Below the pieces are notes generated by a model. That model searched no databases and was not told the DNA's origin. It saw only the letters and a program-made list of their open reading frames with translations. 64,000 nt of DNA from contig CM034108.1 in the NCBI GenBank assembly GCA_019914945.1, positions 11,472,280 through 11,536,279 of the forward strand. Reading direction: 5' to 3'. Source of the stretch: Typha latifolia. Its lineage: Eukaryota; Streptophyta; Magnoliopsida; Poales; Typhaceae. The position numbers were made by a program, and so were the translations under genes. Shown in pieces: positions 38,101-51,600 of the stretch; positions within the stretch are counted from its first letter, which is position 1, and every line of letters starts with the position of its first letter.

Positions 38101-41100
38101 TTCCAGAGGAGACATCCAAACAATCCTGTGTGAAATTCAAGCACAAGTCTTTGATAAGTTTACAAAGTATTACTGTAAAACTGAATGTTGATCAATGAAC
38201 TCATGCATATAGTGCTGTATAATAATACTAGTAATCATACCAATAGCCTCAAGATATTCCTCAGGCTTAAAACAATATAAACCATCTCTAATGTAAAAAT
38301 CACAAGAATGTTAACCTCATCAAATCATGAGATATTATAAGTTTAGCATCCTCAGTTTGTGGTTATGGTTGAAAACACTTGACAGTGAATAATTACCACA
38401 CAACTAACATCTGTCTCCTATGTACAATCTTCTGTGCAATAACAGATAGACTATTCCAGAAATTTTCTCAGCAGCTACCAAAAGCTACCAACTAGTCCTA
38501 TCTAATGCTGTTAAACTATGTACAAATACTACATTTTGGCACAACATAGATTTTCTTCAAGAGAAGTTTTTTGGAACTTCTTTCAATAGGTGTTCCTATT
38601 TGCACAACCAAATATACAAATCTCTCCAAATGAGTTGACATGCCTAACAAGGAATTGCATATGGAGACGCACAGGTTATGCTACTGGATACTGATTATAG
38701 TAATAGTAACCAGTATTGATACAATCCAGTGAGAAAGGTACAATCCGGTATTCATTTGTGTCACTGCATCGCCTTGTGCTAATCTAATGCTGCCAGAGTA
38801 GACCACATGTGTAGTTGTGTACCTTATGTTCCTTGACAAACTGGCATAGATGATCTGGAAAGAGAATTTGCTGCCTCACAGCGACCAAGCCTCAGTTAAC
38901 ACATACATGCCAATAGCTACCCAACAGGCCTTGTGCCACTTGCATGACTATCCTTGATCCCTACCAGTATAGGCAAGGGTTGACAAATGATGTATCAAGT
39001 GTTGTTAGTTGTATCTAAGTTAGTTTCCTAGTAGATTAGAAGTTTTATTTGCTTTGGGGTTGTTCAACTTAAAGAAAAGTGGTGTATGATGGAGAACACA
39101 TTATTTTTGATGAAATATATTGCTAATTCTATTTTATTTCTTCTCTTTCTCTTCTCTCTTCAATTTAATGATGGTGATCACAAAATTTCTTCACTGGTTG
39201 CGCCAACAAAATATCATATGATTGAGTCCAATACACCAAAAAGACATGGTAATGTCGAACAAGGGAAACTCCACCAAAGACATATATAGGCTACCAATTT
39301 TTCTGATATGGCCAATAATCTTTTTTGGTTCAAGTTCGGCATGCCAATGTTATGTAAAAGGGTAATAGATGTGCAGCAATTATAACTAACATATTAAAGA
39401 GTTTAAAGGAGTCACAAAAACCATGACTTGTCCTTTGACCATTACCTCCAAATTTGTTACATCTCAAAGGATTCATTATAGAACTACAATTTCATGAGAA
39501 TAAGTAGAGCATACCTAGTAATGATGCAAATGCAAAGTACTGCAGTCTTTGCAGGTGAATGGGTATCTCATTTCCAATATCATGATGGATAATGGGGAAA
39601 AAAGGAGGCCAGTTTTTCTCCTCTATAACAATGCCAGCTGCAAAAGCAAAGTTAAATGCCATAACTCAGGTCATATGAACTGCAATGTAATTCAGCTTCC
39701 TAATGCTCAGAAGATAAAATGCCACTTAAAAAATAACAAGTATATACACTAGAGAAGAAGAGGACGACACTTATAAAGCCATATCTTCAACTCTCACTTG
39801 TCTCAAAAGATAACCTTTATCATGATAACACTGATAAAGCCATAATTCAGCACTTACATTGTCTTAAATTGACAAGTGCTCTTATTTAGACATTCTCCAA
39901 GAATTAGAAAACCTATGGATCCTCTTCTCAACTAGTTTTATCTCCGGTATGCAGGAATTAATATTTCCAAACTTCAGTAAAACATCCTCCTTTTCTTAGC
40001 AGTTGAGACACATTCTTATAAGATTATGCTTTGCTATTAACTTATATCTAAAAATGGCCCAAAGGAGAAAAAGTTGTTTAAATCAGACTTGGACGAAAAA
40101 AAAGAACATTAAATCTTACCTCTGGCTGCTGCCTCTTCCCTTCTTTTTAGTTCCTAAGTAGCACAAACAAATATCAAAATGAGTAAAAGATGTATGGAAA
40201 ATCTATTCAAAGAGAAGCTACTCAGTTCTACAGATGAACATCAGAAATGAGAATCATAACTTACATGCAATCATGCATTCAAAGAGGATATACTATCTCA
40301 ATGGATATATGTATGGTGTCTATCTCAGTTTATGTGGTCTGTATGGAATCTATGGATGTCTGTATATCAAAAACAATAAACAGTATTGCAACTAAATGCA
40401 CTTTGGATGCATATCAAAAGCTTGCTGACCACCCAAGCACCAAGCCTAACCGCCACTCCAAGTGACTTCATGTGATTTTTTAAGCTAAAATGCTTTGGCT
40501 AAACTATTGAAGTATTACGTACCTCGTCAAGACTTTATTGCACATTTTTAGATGGCTTTATTTTTCTACGTTGTCTAAGAATAAGAGAATCTATTCTAGC
40601 CAAGAATTTAAACTAAAATATAGGAGAGCTCTACCTAATAAGCTAAAGAAAGAAAGAGAGCATATAGTGGTATATAACAAGAAAGCTCACCACATAAATG
40701 CATGCTCTCGAGCCTCTGGAAGGAAAGTCATAAAATATTTGGCACTGGTTGATGATGAGATTTGATAATGAAAGGGATAAGAAACAATGCATTGGATGGA
40801 TTAAAATCAACAAAAGCCCAAATGAAGAGGGAATGTGGCAGGTGGTAGTAAATGTCAGTCAAGTGGGTTTGGATGTCCTGCAGAACACTACTGATTTAAA
40901 TATAGCTACAATTTTCTCATAGTTGGAACTTGGAATTTAACTTATCTTTTTCATTATCAATTCAATCAGTGGCACCTGAAGTCCAACATGAAGATATTAA
41001 CTCTGTATATGATCCACTTTCAGCCTAAATCCAAAAGGTTCATGCAAAATCTGTTAAATATTAGGTCCTGTTTACTTCATAGAAAAAGTATGATCTACAG

Positions 41101-43863
41101 AGATAAATAAACATGTAGAGCATGATATTGACACATTCTAATGATTATGTAATAGTCTGTTTGCTTTCTCATAATTCATGTAAACAATAACTAATAACTA
41201 GAAATAATGTTGGGACTGCATAGAATTTATCACTATAAAATTTGTCCTAGTGCACAAGGCTCCCACATAACCGGGGTCTAGGGAAGGAAGATGGTCGTAG
41301 ATGTAGTTAATCTATTAATTGAGTAATCTCTAAGTTTAAGATGATGCAAAAGTAGCATTTATTAGCAATTCAGTTGAAAATACTTTCTCCCTCTTGCTTA
41401 GTTCTGCCTCCTTTGCCTGGAGTTCCTTCTCCTTTTTCTTTAGGTCCTGAAAAGTACACATAAAAAGAAGAAACATGCAGTGAAATCCAAAATCACAATA
41501 GACATAGAGAACAAATATATATGGTTTAGAAAGGAAACTGATTAAAACAGAAGTATGTCCACATCAGCCCGTGCAAGTGTGCAAGACTAGCCAAAGATGT
41601 GGACCAAGTGTCCCACTAACTTGCAAAACTTTTTGAAGTACACTTGCCAATATCCATATGTGCAACATGCTGTTCATTATAGTGCCATAAATATCCACAT
41701 ACCTTTGATGAATCAAGTGGAATATCAATTGTTGCACCACGATCATTATAGAAATCAGCCGGTTCTGGAGGAAGAGGTGAAAGACGAGAATTTGTTGCAG
41801 GAGGTACGCTTCCAGGGTGCTGATTCACAAGGAAACATAAAGGTCAATCTCAACTGAAAAATGGTGAAACAGAAATTGGATAAGATGAAAATTAATTCAT
41901 GCAAACCCAGAATCTGATTTTGTATTCTGCACAATGATCATTAGAATAAACTTACTGTCGTGTAAAATGGACCTCCACCATAATTTGACTGTCCAGGTTT
42001 CTTTCCGCGGACCGCTGGATCCTGATACGTGGAACATTATAGAAAACCCTGATTAGATAACTATTTCTTCATAAAAGAGTCCTGAATATCATACTAGTAA
42101 AAGTGGTTATAGAAGATGCCAAAGCTGCTACTTCTACAAGAGAAAAGGAAATTGATGGAACAATCCATAATGCTGCAACACGAGGTATGGTATATGTTAA
42201 ACTTGTATTTCTGTATATAAGCACATTATATGGATATTTTCAAACTTCCAAACAGCTTTATTTGCCAATCTCATTAAGTAGAGACAACAGTATTACTAGC
42301 TGAAGGTATAGTGTTTTTGCTACATAAAAAGTAAATGACAAAGATCTCATTATATCACCTTGCAAAGTAACAATACGACTGCATTCAAGTCAAAATATCA
42401 TTGCTTCGACAAAAGTTTTGATTTTGTTATCATTGAGTACACCTTGAAAATGTCTAGAAGCATAGGGGTATAGCCTTCCTTCCTAAGATGAAATTTAATA
42501 ATCTTTTTTTCCAATTCTATTACACAACATTTTATTGCAAAAAATTCTACACACTCCATCCATGTGCATGGCTAAAAGGTATAGAATAGATATATATTGT
42601 TGAAATATGTTATGCTGGAACACTGTCAAAAGATATTAAAATATCTTTAATAAGTTGGTTCTTCAGATTATTATCCGTTAGGAATAAACAGCTCCAAGTG
42701 ACAGGAAGCAGATCACCATTAGCAATACTCAGATAGGCCACTTCCATGCTTGGACTCATTGACTACTTCTAGCAATGTCTTCTGAAATACTCAACCAAAC
42801 AACACTTCAGCATTCACTTAAGTATTAGTTGGAAGTATGAATAGAGAACTTCAATCAAATGTAGAAGTACGAACCAGATGTCAAGACCATATTGCATGCT
42901 TTGTCACAGTCAAAACAAATCAAATGTAGAATGCTGATTTTATATAATATACAAGACGAATGGACAGCACAAAAAACCTTTAGGTTGAATCCGAAAACAA
43001 AGTTCCCATGCTTCCAAATATCATAAACTTCTCAGTGTCCGTAGAGCTCCAAAGAAAGAAAAGAAATCATGTGGGCAACACATAAAGAGTTGTCTTTTCT
43101 TTTAATCCTATTACTGACTGACATCACCGCTAGGGGCCTTGTCGGCTCATTTTTCCTTGTTTCAATATTTGTTTCACGACTTCTATCTGTTAAAGTTCCA
43201 AGTTTCTGAATATCCTGAAAATGAATAAGAACTACCAAAAATTGGAACTCACTAATCCATCAAATCTTTCTATGTTAGTTCTCAATTCATCTGAGTACGT
43301 CTTTACTTACCATCGTAGGCGTGCTTCTGACTTAGAGCAAAATATAAAATTCAGCAATTTCCGAGATAAAACTGAAGGATGTTATTCAGCTAGGGTTGAT
43401 ACCTATACCACCATAAGGAAACAACCAGAGGTACCGAACACCCCAAAATAACCAACTCACATGTTTATCCAAGTCAAATTTGTCCATTAGAAATGAGATA
43501 AGGACCAAAACGCGTCGAAAATCTAGAACGGAGCTCGACAGCATCAGATCTAACACAACCCACGACAAAATTCAAAACTCTATAGGTTTAAAACCACACA
43601 GATTCAGGACCCTCGGATCCAACTCCAAGCAAAGCAACAGGAGATCTCCCGTAGGGTTCATATTCATTCAAGCCATGTAATCTCGCAAGATCTATTCTAA
43701 GAAAAAGAAAACCCTCAGTATGATTCGGATCTCTTCCAGATCTACGAGACAGTAAATCTTAGCATGGATCAAGAGTCGTGATCGAAAAGAATCGTCGAAG
43801 ACTCACCGCGAAGGGATTGACCTCCTCCTCGTCGAAGGGGTTACTGTCGTAGCGCCCCGCCAT
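35180..43863 (-). CDS. SCAMP: Secretory carrier-associated membrane protein (SCAMP)
   Basis: Four-helix membrane protein of secretory and endocytic carriers; plant SCAMPs label plasma membrane and TGN/early endosome. Thirteen exons: 43807-43863, 41956-42021, 41703-41819, 41384-41446, 40120-40153, 39515-39637, 38063-38125, 37876-37969, 37703-37748, 37528-37595, 36128-36176, 35552-35617 and 35180-35266. All phases join, giving 310 aa, normal for plants. The N-terminus [20 protein letters not shown] has two NPF motifs (EH-domain ligands). A coiled coil follows from about 81 ([20 protein letters not shown]) to about 112. Then the SCAMP signature [13 protein letters not shown] and [19 protein letters not shown] begins helix 1. 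Further helices: [39 protein letters not shown] and [20 protein letters not shown]. The [16 protein letters not shown] loop is conserved. The tail [21 protein letters not shown] ends MRAAF. Introns carry a CT-rich repeat and a SINE scrap. Complete gene. Confidence 0.95.
36443..37008. repeat. CT/GA-rich repeat element in SCAMP intron
   Basis: A polypyrimidine half (36455-36755) holds three loose copies of a 70-90-base unit built on CACAAGGCAAATTTT and TTCTCTCTC. It then switches to a polypurine half (36785-36970) with GAGGAAGAAATT(A/G)GAGGAAAGAAA tandem units. It ends GGATCGGCCAAGACTTGGAACCATAG, which matches the right end of the element at 52553-53259 (GGATAGGCCGAAACTTGGAACCATG). So it is probably a relative of that TIR element. 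The left end is not resolved. Confidence 0.55.
41250..41320 (-). mobile_element. Au-type SINE 3'-end fragment in SCAMP intron
   Basis: Plus-strand text AGTGCACAAGGCTCCCACAT then AACCGGGGTCTAGGGAAGG corresponds to the reverse complement of the Au SINE end (CCTTCCCCGGACCCCGC...GGGAGCTTnGTGCAC). It is a fragment with no intact head. Confidence 0.6.
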
Positions 43864-45606
43864 TAGATCCCGATCGCTGTCGCCTTCCCAACCTCCAACG
43901 GATCGATCTCTTGCTTTCGCACGCGAAGGGAGAAGGGAGAGAAGATGAGGGAGACGAGATCTACTCAAACTAAGTTGTATTTGTAAGTCCACCCAACAGA
44001 GAAAGAGAGCAAAGGAGACGGTTGTGTCTCCGCGACGAAGAAAATTAGGCAGAGGAAAAAAAAAAAAAAGGAAGAGGGAGTAGGCTGGAATATTGTTACT
44101 TGACTGGGTTTAAAGTGTAAAATTATATGGGAGTGAGTCCGTGACTTTCTAAACTTTCTTTCTTACAATTAAACATATCATTTTGAAAGTAAATGACTAT
44201 CTTACATATGCTTCTCCCAACGCGTGAACGCGTGACAGCAAAACTCCACTTCTGCTTCGGAGCAATTGTTGTCGAATAAATACTAATGTAACGTTAATAG
44301 GAAAGTAGAGCAGGAGACTGGATCAGAATTTGGACATTATTAAATCATCTTTATTGTGATTCTCTAGTATAAATAGAATGTGTGCATCTCGTAATCGTAG
44401 AGAGACATTAACGGGTACGATTCCTTCCTTGGGGACAACGGAACCACTACTACGAAGCAACAGACAGAAAATAAATAAATAAAAAGCTCACGAGTTGGCT
44501 GGCCTAAGCCCAAGGATGGGTTCAGGGCTTTGCGTCTTTTAGTCTACTATTTTAGACGTTTCACCTGGTACGATCATCGACCTATCCCAATCCTCTCTAA
44601 ATTGGACAGGTTTTTAATCTCCTCTGTAGGTCGGATAGGAATAGGAATATAGGATTCATGTTACCCTAGATCTGCAGTGGTGTCCCGTTGGTTGCAACAC
44701 GGTTTCCGATCAAGCTGGACACCAAGGCCCTCCCTCCCTCCCACTAATATCTTCAGATTTGAAGTGGCAGGGACTAAACATCCATCCGGGTTTTGACTCT
44801 CTGGCGGACATCGGCTCCGTCCTGCAGCAATCCGATTGCCAATTTTATCCTCAAGCTTAAATCCCTTCGAGCCAGCACCCACTCTCGTAAATTCTCTACC
44901 CTTTTCTAATATAATTGGGTTCCTATTTGTTTATCTAAAAACCTATATAATTTCAATATTTTTCTAACAGCTATAATAAAACATACATCTTTTGGTATTA
45001 ACTTTAAGAGTGGTCCATTTCAATTAACAAAATATATATATATATATATATATTAGAAGATGATTAGTGTGGTAAAACACACAAAACATAAAAATAAAAA
45101 ACCTGACATAATTTGTGCATAAAAATGTCTGAAGTAATGATTCAAGTCTCATCTGAATTCTGTTATTCTGCCAATCTCAGAATGATTAGTTGAACAACTT
45201 CCATAAGCTGAGTGGAAGCTAGTGGATACATTGAAGAGATAATGTCCTTGTACAACTCACGATTTGTTTGTGTTCCTAACTTGCTAACTTTCCCCTCTCC
45301 ATAGAGCTTGAATGGATATTGAATAACAAAATCAACAAGAAGCAACGGAAAGAATATGCTAAGCATATAAAATAATTTAGTCGCTTTCCAAGATGTAGTT
45401 TGCAGTTCTGTTGCATTAAAATTGGAATACTCTTCACAAAAACTTTTGCTCCTTCAGCATATAGCAGCATCCCATGCAACAAAATTCCAAATGAAAGATA
45501 CAACTGGCCCTGTTTATCTCATGGGACCCAGCATCTGTGCTTCAAGAGGGAAATTGATTCCGAAGAGAAATACCACACAAAGATATATGAACATAGCAAA
45601 GAGCAA
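43864..45606. other. SCAMP 5' region and BIG5-like 3' region
   Basis: The first 150-200 bases upstream of the SCAMP ATG are GC-rich leader. The right part probably includes the 3'UTR of the BIG5-like gene (stop at 45607). A (TA)n run lies at about 45031-45053. No additional gene is supported; the open frame around 44661-44882 has no recognisable product. Confidence 0.55.
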
Positions 45607-48600
45607 TCATGGTAAAAGGGCCGTAAGTTGAGAACTAAAAAGATCTCCAAGTGCTCCACGAACGTCCATCTGTGTGGTAGAGCAAGAATAAATTAGTGCA
45701 ATATCTCTCATCAAGCAACTTCAAAGTATATATCTTATATGAAACAAGTGATAATCTGATAAACTACTTATAATTAAATAACTCCATAAGGTCATCAGGG
45801 GTGCCTGATCTCTAAGAATAAAAAAAACTATATAAAAACAAGAAGCTTTCATCATGCATTCCATGAAATTGTCATCAATTAGCAGATTCTTTTCACACAA
45901 AACACCATAACACTAGGATTCCTAATGAACAAGAAAACAGAGCAATTGAGAATTTTCACACATTAGATGATCAGCTTGAAGAAAATGCTGAAGATCATTC
46001 TTAGCTGGACATTACGAGATCAGCCAGTTGAATGGGCTCCAAGAATTCACATGTTTTTCAACCTATCGACTTCTAGAAATTGGTGGCAACTATTAAGAAA
46101 AAGAAAAAGAAAATAAGCAAGAAGAGCTGATCATGATACATAATAAGGCCAATCTACCATGTTGATTGCAAATACAGGCAGCGTATACACAGAAATAGAA
46201 CAGATAAAAGAGGAAGCTGCTGCTTCTACATAGGGACTTCGTTTTGCCCATGAGGCACAAATATTCCACAGAACAAAATAAAGCAGATGACAAAGCAATA
46301 AGTAAGCCATCACAAATTAGCAGCAATTCTAAAGAAACGTAACACATCAGAATGATCAATTTTAGAAATTAACTTGATAAGCAGAGTTCAAGGAAACAGC
46401 AGGTGGATCCAAGTTATTGCCATGTAGATCTAATAGTTTTTGTGAAAATATTATATAACACGTCCAGCTCACAGCTCATGTGAAACTAACAGCCATTCCA
46501 AAGTAATAAAAGTTCAGGTACTTCCCTGTCCAAAATCAACTAAAGATGAGAAATTGTGTTGTATTTCTAGTATATACACTGGGTTTAGAACCCTAATCAC
46601 AACGAACTAAAAGCTAATTTGGAATTGCAGATAGGATCACATACAAATATATCTAGTTGGTTTGAAATCATTTTTGATGGTTAGTTGGGTCAATTGCCAC
46701 AGCCAACAAAATAAGCAAAGCACTTATGTGAGAGAAGTTACCTGATCACAGCAAACAAGTTTGGTAACTAAAGGGTAGAACTCTCTTAGATGCTTCCTGA
46801 ATATCTGAGCATCCATGCGGCACATTCCCTTAAGCACCTGGAGGAGCAGAAGAGTTATTGTCTTATATCATTTAATATGCACACACAGATACCATAAGAA
46901 GCAGGTATATAAATATATGCATCATAGAAAAGGAAAAAAATCAATCATTGATGTACAAAAAAAGTCCATGTAATGTAAAATATAATACATACAGAAACCA
47001 GGAAGTTGTTCAGGGATAAAGTACTGCATTCCTAGTTCCTACTACATTAATAGGAGCACGGAGTACAGGCGACCTGCCTGATCATGTCAATTCACAAGAA
47101 GCAACTACTCACCTCACTAATGCAAAAAAACAAAGAGGAAAAAAAAAGGGGATTTACAAGAAAGTGGATATTAAGATCACTCCAAAATTAATTCCCATAA
47201 GAGGACATGAGAGATTGAGAGTCGGATAGGAAGACCTTGACTGAGAAATACAAAGAAAATGAGATACAGAAACATATTGAAACATTAGTAAGCACTTTCC
47301 GACACATAGGAAGCTTCAGGTTAAAGGAAATCATTGTAACATCTGATGTCATGGGCAAATCATGGATATTCTCTATATCGGCGCCAGTACCTGACGTCCT
47401 TGTTCTTTTGGCCAAAGGAACTTAAAGAACAAGTAATCTCTGGTTGAGGTGTTGCACAGTCCCTAGACTCTTTTACATAAAGCATACCCACACAAAATTG
47501 CAACAGCCTCTGCCTCTCCAGATTTATTAAATCATCATAGCTTTACCAGAAGACTATACAATATGTCTATTCAGGTGACCTCAAAGAAAATGTCATACTA
47601 AGCATTAATGTGTACAGTGAAACCTTACTTTCATGTCTTGTAAGGAATTAGTTATACTAACTCAGTTATTCAATCCAACCAACAGCGACTAGCTAATCAA
47701 AGCGTAATTTTTTTTCCATATTGAGTGATTCTTTTTTATCTTTTGCTTGTTTAATCAAAACTGTTGCATGAGTCAATAAATGACAAATATGAATGTGTGC
47801 AGGAAAATTTGGATATATAAAATACTATTAATGGTAAATGCAACAATCCTCTATTATACTAAAAAAAAAAACTTTGAACAAAGCATCATACATCAAGGAG
47901 ATTAAATTGAATTCGTTAAAGAATAGTACTTTATATATATAATTATATGGTGAAAAGAATCATATAGATGCATTATGAGGACCATAATTGAAAACAAAGT
48001 GTTAATTAGTGCAGTACACTATATGCAGCTAGAACAGAAGATCTTACATAAGCAAATGAAACACTCTTTTACCTTGACAATAACAGGAGCTCGTAGATCA
48101 AGAACACGATGTATGTCAGCATTGGAAGCCTCTCCCATGATAGGCTGGAGGTCAGAAGCCTCCTTCAAAATCTGCCCGCAGAAAGAAACCAACTTTTCTT
48201 CTGCTAAGCTCTTGAGCTTTTCATCTTCACGTGCAGCTTCAACAAGGCCACTGGTCGTCTCAGTTGAATGATCACCAGTATTCACAATTTCAGAACTTTT
48301 AGCATCATATGATGTAGTTGACTTGTGCAAGATCTCTAAGTAAATGGAAGTTCCTGCTATTTCTTGCCGAAGAAGATTTAGAGGTGGCCTGTGCACCATT
48401 TAAGTTTCAAATTAAGACCTGGTAGTTACGACAAACAAAACTTTCCAGATACCACCAAATTTACCTTTCTGGAGGTATATGGTGCATTCTCATTCTAAGG
48501 TTTGAGGTCGAATTATAGGAGGCCGCAAATTCCAAGAGCGACAACAAGATATCCATTATTGCAATCTTTTGAGGGACTTTTAGCTTGTTCCAGTATCTCA

Positions 48601-51600
48601 TCTACCAAATTCAATCACTTGTCATGAGATGGTGCTAATCTCACAAGTACTTCTTGTAATTCACATCCAAAAATAACTGGATCTGATATTACAGATGGAA
48701 TATCAGGAGAAATTTTACCTGTATGCTGTCAATGGCACCTAACAGCAGTAACTGAGTGATGCATTTGCCCCTAACTTTCTCCATCAAAGGGCTCTCTTCA
48801 TCTTCATTCTTGGTCTCAGCAGATTCAGATATCTAGATAGATCAGCAAGGAAAACATAGAGTCAAATCAAACACATTTAAACAAGAATGAATTGGAACTT
48901 GGAAGATATGACCATCAGCACTTCCATAATAAATCAAACACAACTGATGTGAGCGATGATGTGCATATATAAAAAGTGTGCTAGTTGGCCATTAAAACAT
49001 TATATATCAAGCTACAGACACGAGCAAATATAGAACAAAATGGTAATAATTTCTCTCTTCATGTATTATTTCAATATGCCAAGTAAAATAAGCAGGTCTC
49101 ATCAGGACCTAACACTCACGAAGTTACAAACTTCAGACTGGAGAAAGAACATCTAAAATTGATATCAGTAATCATTGATTAGCTTTCACCAAGTTTCAAT
49201 TCTGTATTCGTATCTCTCTGCAAGATGCACTCACATGGAGGAATAGTCCAACCAGAATGTAGTGCAAATTCTCCAAGAATCCACATTATAATAGTAAAAA
49301 AGAAACACACATCCCTCTAACCGTTATTTAAAGAAAAAAGTCAAAAACTATTTCAGGGTTCAAATATTTCAAGTCCCTCGAAAAGATAACCAAAAGCATT
49401 ATTCATTGTCAATGACAATACTTCTAAAGCCAAAAAGAGTACATACCTTCACAGGTGAAGATGGCACAAGATCATCCGAGTGACTCTTGGATTTAGAAGT
49501 AAGACTTCTGACCAAAAGATTGTCCATCATATTCCCCATGATCCTTTGACCAAATGTTTGACTTCGTTGCAAGTCTCCAGCTTCAGCAGGTTTCTGTGCA
49601 CCCCCTGATGGTGATGGTAATCCTACAAAGAAAGCAGGTAATTTGATTGCATTTGGAAGAGGAACCCTGTTGGCTCCACAGCCACCCATTGTAATTTAAT
49701 TTGCAATTAGCAAGCTACATAATGCCTCTAGATCCAACTAGTAAAAATGACTTCCTGTATATGTCTGCAGAACCGTCTAGTAGAATATTACCTTCAGAAT
49801 CCTCCAGGATAGTTTGGAGATCTGTTTCTTGATAATCATCTTGCAAGTTTGAAGTAACAATATTCCTTCCAAATGTTTCACCACGAGGACTTAGGGATGC
49901 ATGACCAAAAGATCTTCCTCCATCTTTGCTATGATGGATGTCCTTAAATGAAGGACTGTCACCTTTACTAGCACTTACATCTTTTGATGTCACCGCTTGC
50001 TGGTTATTCGAATTCTCAAATCCTAATGAGTTGAGCAGCTCAAGGGGTTGCGTCGTGTATGAGGCATCTCTGATAGATCAGATATTAAAAATGTGAACTT
50101 AATCTTATGCAAAATATATATTCACAGAAGTATTGGAAATCCATGCCAAAGTTCACCAAAAGAATACCTGATGCTCTTTAGAAAAGTATCCCAGTCACTA
50201 TCACTGAATTGGTGGCCTCCAACCTCTATCAGATGTACTAAAGCACCGAGAGAAATTGAGACAACTGTTTGATCAGTCTTCTTGGCACAATCCAAAAGTA
50301 ATCCAAGAAGAGGTGGCAGCATAAAACAGACCTCCTGTAAACAAGAAAAGATGGAAGAGATGAAAAATAGAACCTCCAGTATAACAAATTTCAAGATTGT
50401 TCTTTTGTGAACCAGAATAAAAGGAATTTCTTATCTAGCCACAAACATGAAAGAAGGACGAAGTATAACAGAAATAGGCAGTATTCAGTTTGTTAATTGA
50501 TGGTTTTGAGGAAATGGATTCAGAAACAAGCAACTTTGGTACCTTGTAGAAAGTATTGAATAGGTTGCAAAGCAACTGAAGCGAATGAATGCTAGTCTCA
50601 CGAAGCCAATCATCACCAGAGGAAACAAACCCTTCCCTTCCAGCATGTCGTACATGATCAAATATAGGAAAGAGCACTCGATGAAAAATGCTTTCCCAAA
50701 ATGCTGAAGAGAACTTGTGACCTCTCTCATTCAGCAAATCAAATAACACCTCAAGTGCACAGTTTCGAACTTCCGATCTTGAATCCAAAGTTAAATCAGA
50801 TAAACCAGCCAGCATGGGAAACCAGTAAAATTCAGTTACATCAAAGTTAGTTTCCAAACTGACATCAACTGGTTTAACTGCCCCACCAGGTATAAAACCC
50901 TAAACAACAAAAAAGAAAAAAAGAAAAGAAGAAACACATATCAGAAGAATACATGCATAAAAGCTTGTAAAACTACAGAAAAAGCAAAACAGAAAGGATT
51001 TTTATACAATAGCGATTGAAGACTTTCCAAATATCATAAGAAACCAAAAAAGAAAAGTAAATCAACCTGATTCTGCTTATTCTTGTCTACACCAGAAAAT
51101 GCTACCATAGTAGACTTACCAGAGCCACAAAATTTCTAACATCCATCAACCTATATATTTGGCACACAAGAGAAGTATATGACTATCACTGATTAAGTAG
51201 CCAGATTCTAGATTATGTTCATTGCAGGCCCTTCATGGTCAAAGAAGCCCAATGCATCTAATGAACAAGGCAATTTATGCATAGATATTCTATGGACTAT
51301 GGAGACATATAAAGACCTATGTGGACTTCTTCTGACTATTCTTATGGCCATGGCATGTACCTGACAGAAGTTCTACATCCATCTAAGTTAAGATCTTCAT
51401 TACTTCTTCACAAATGATGTAGACTTACACATGGATGGCCGTGCCAACTACCGACCGGCACGGCACGTGCCACGGCACTTGCTGGCCGTGCCACAAGAGA
51501 GGGAGAGAAAAATATGAGGGAGACTACTCACCTTTACCCTTCGCCGCTCACCGTAGACCAACCGTTGCCGCTCCTCGCCAACCTCATTGTCGCCGTTCGT

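Noticed and set aside
44661..44882. 73-codon open frame between SCAMP and the BIG5-like gene
   Set aside because: No recognisable product, no promoter or splice support, and composition like non-coding DNA.
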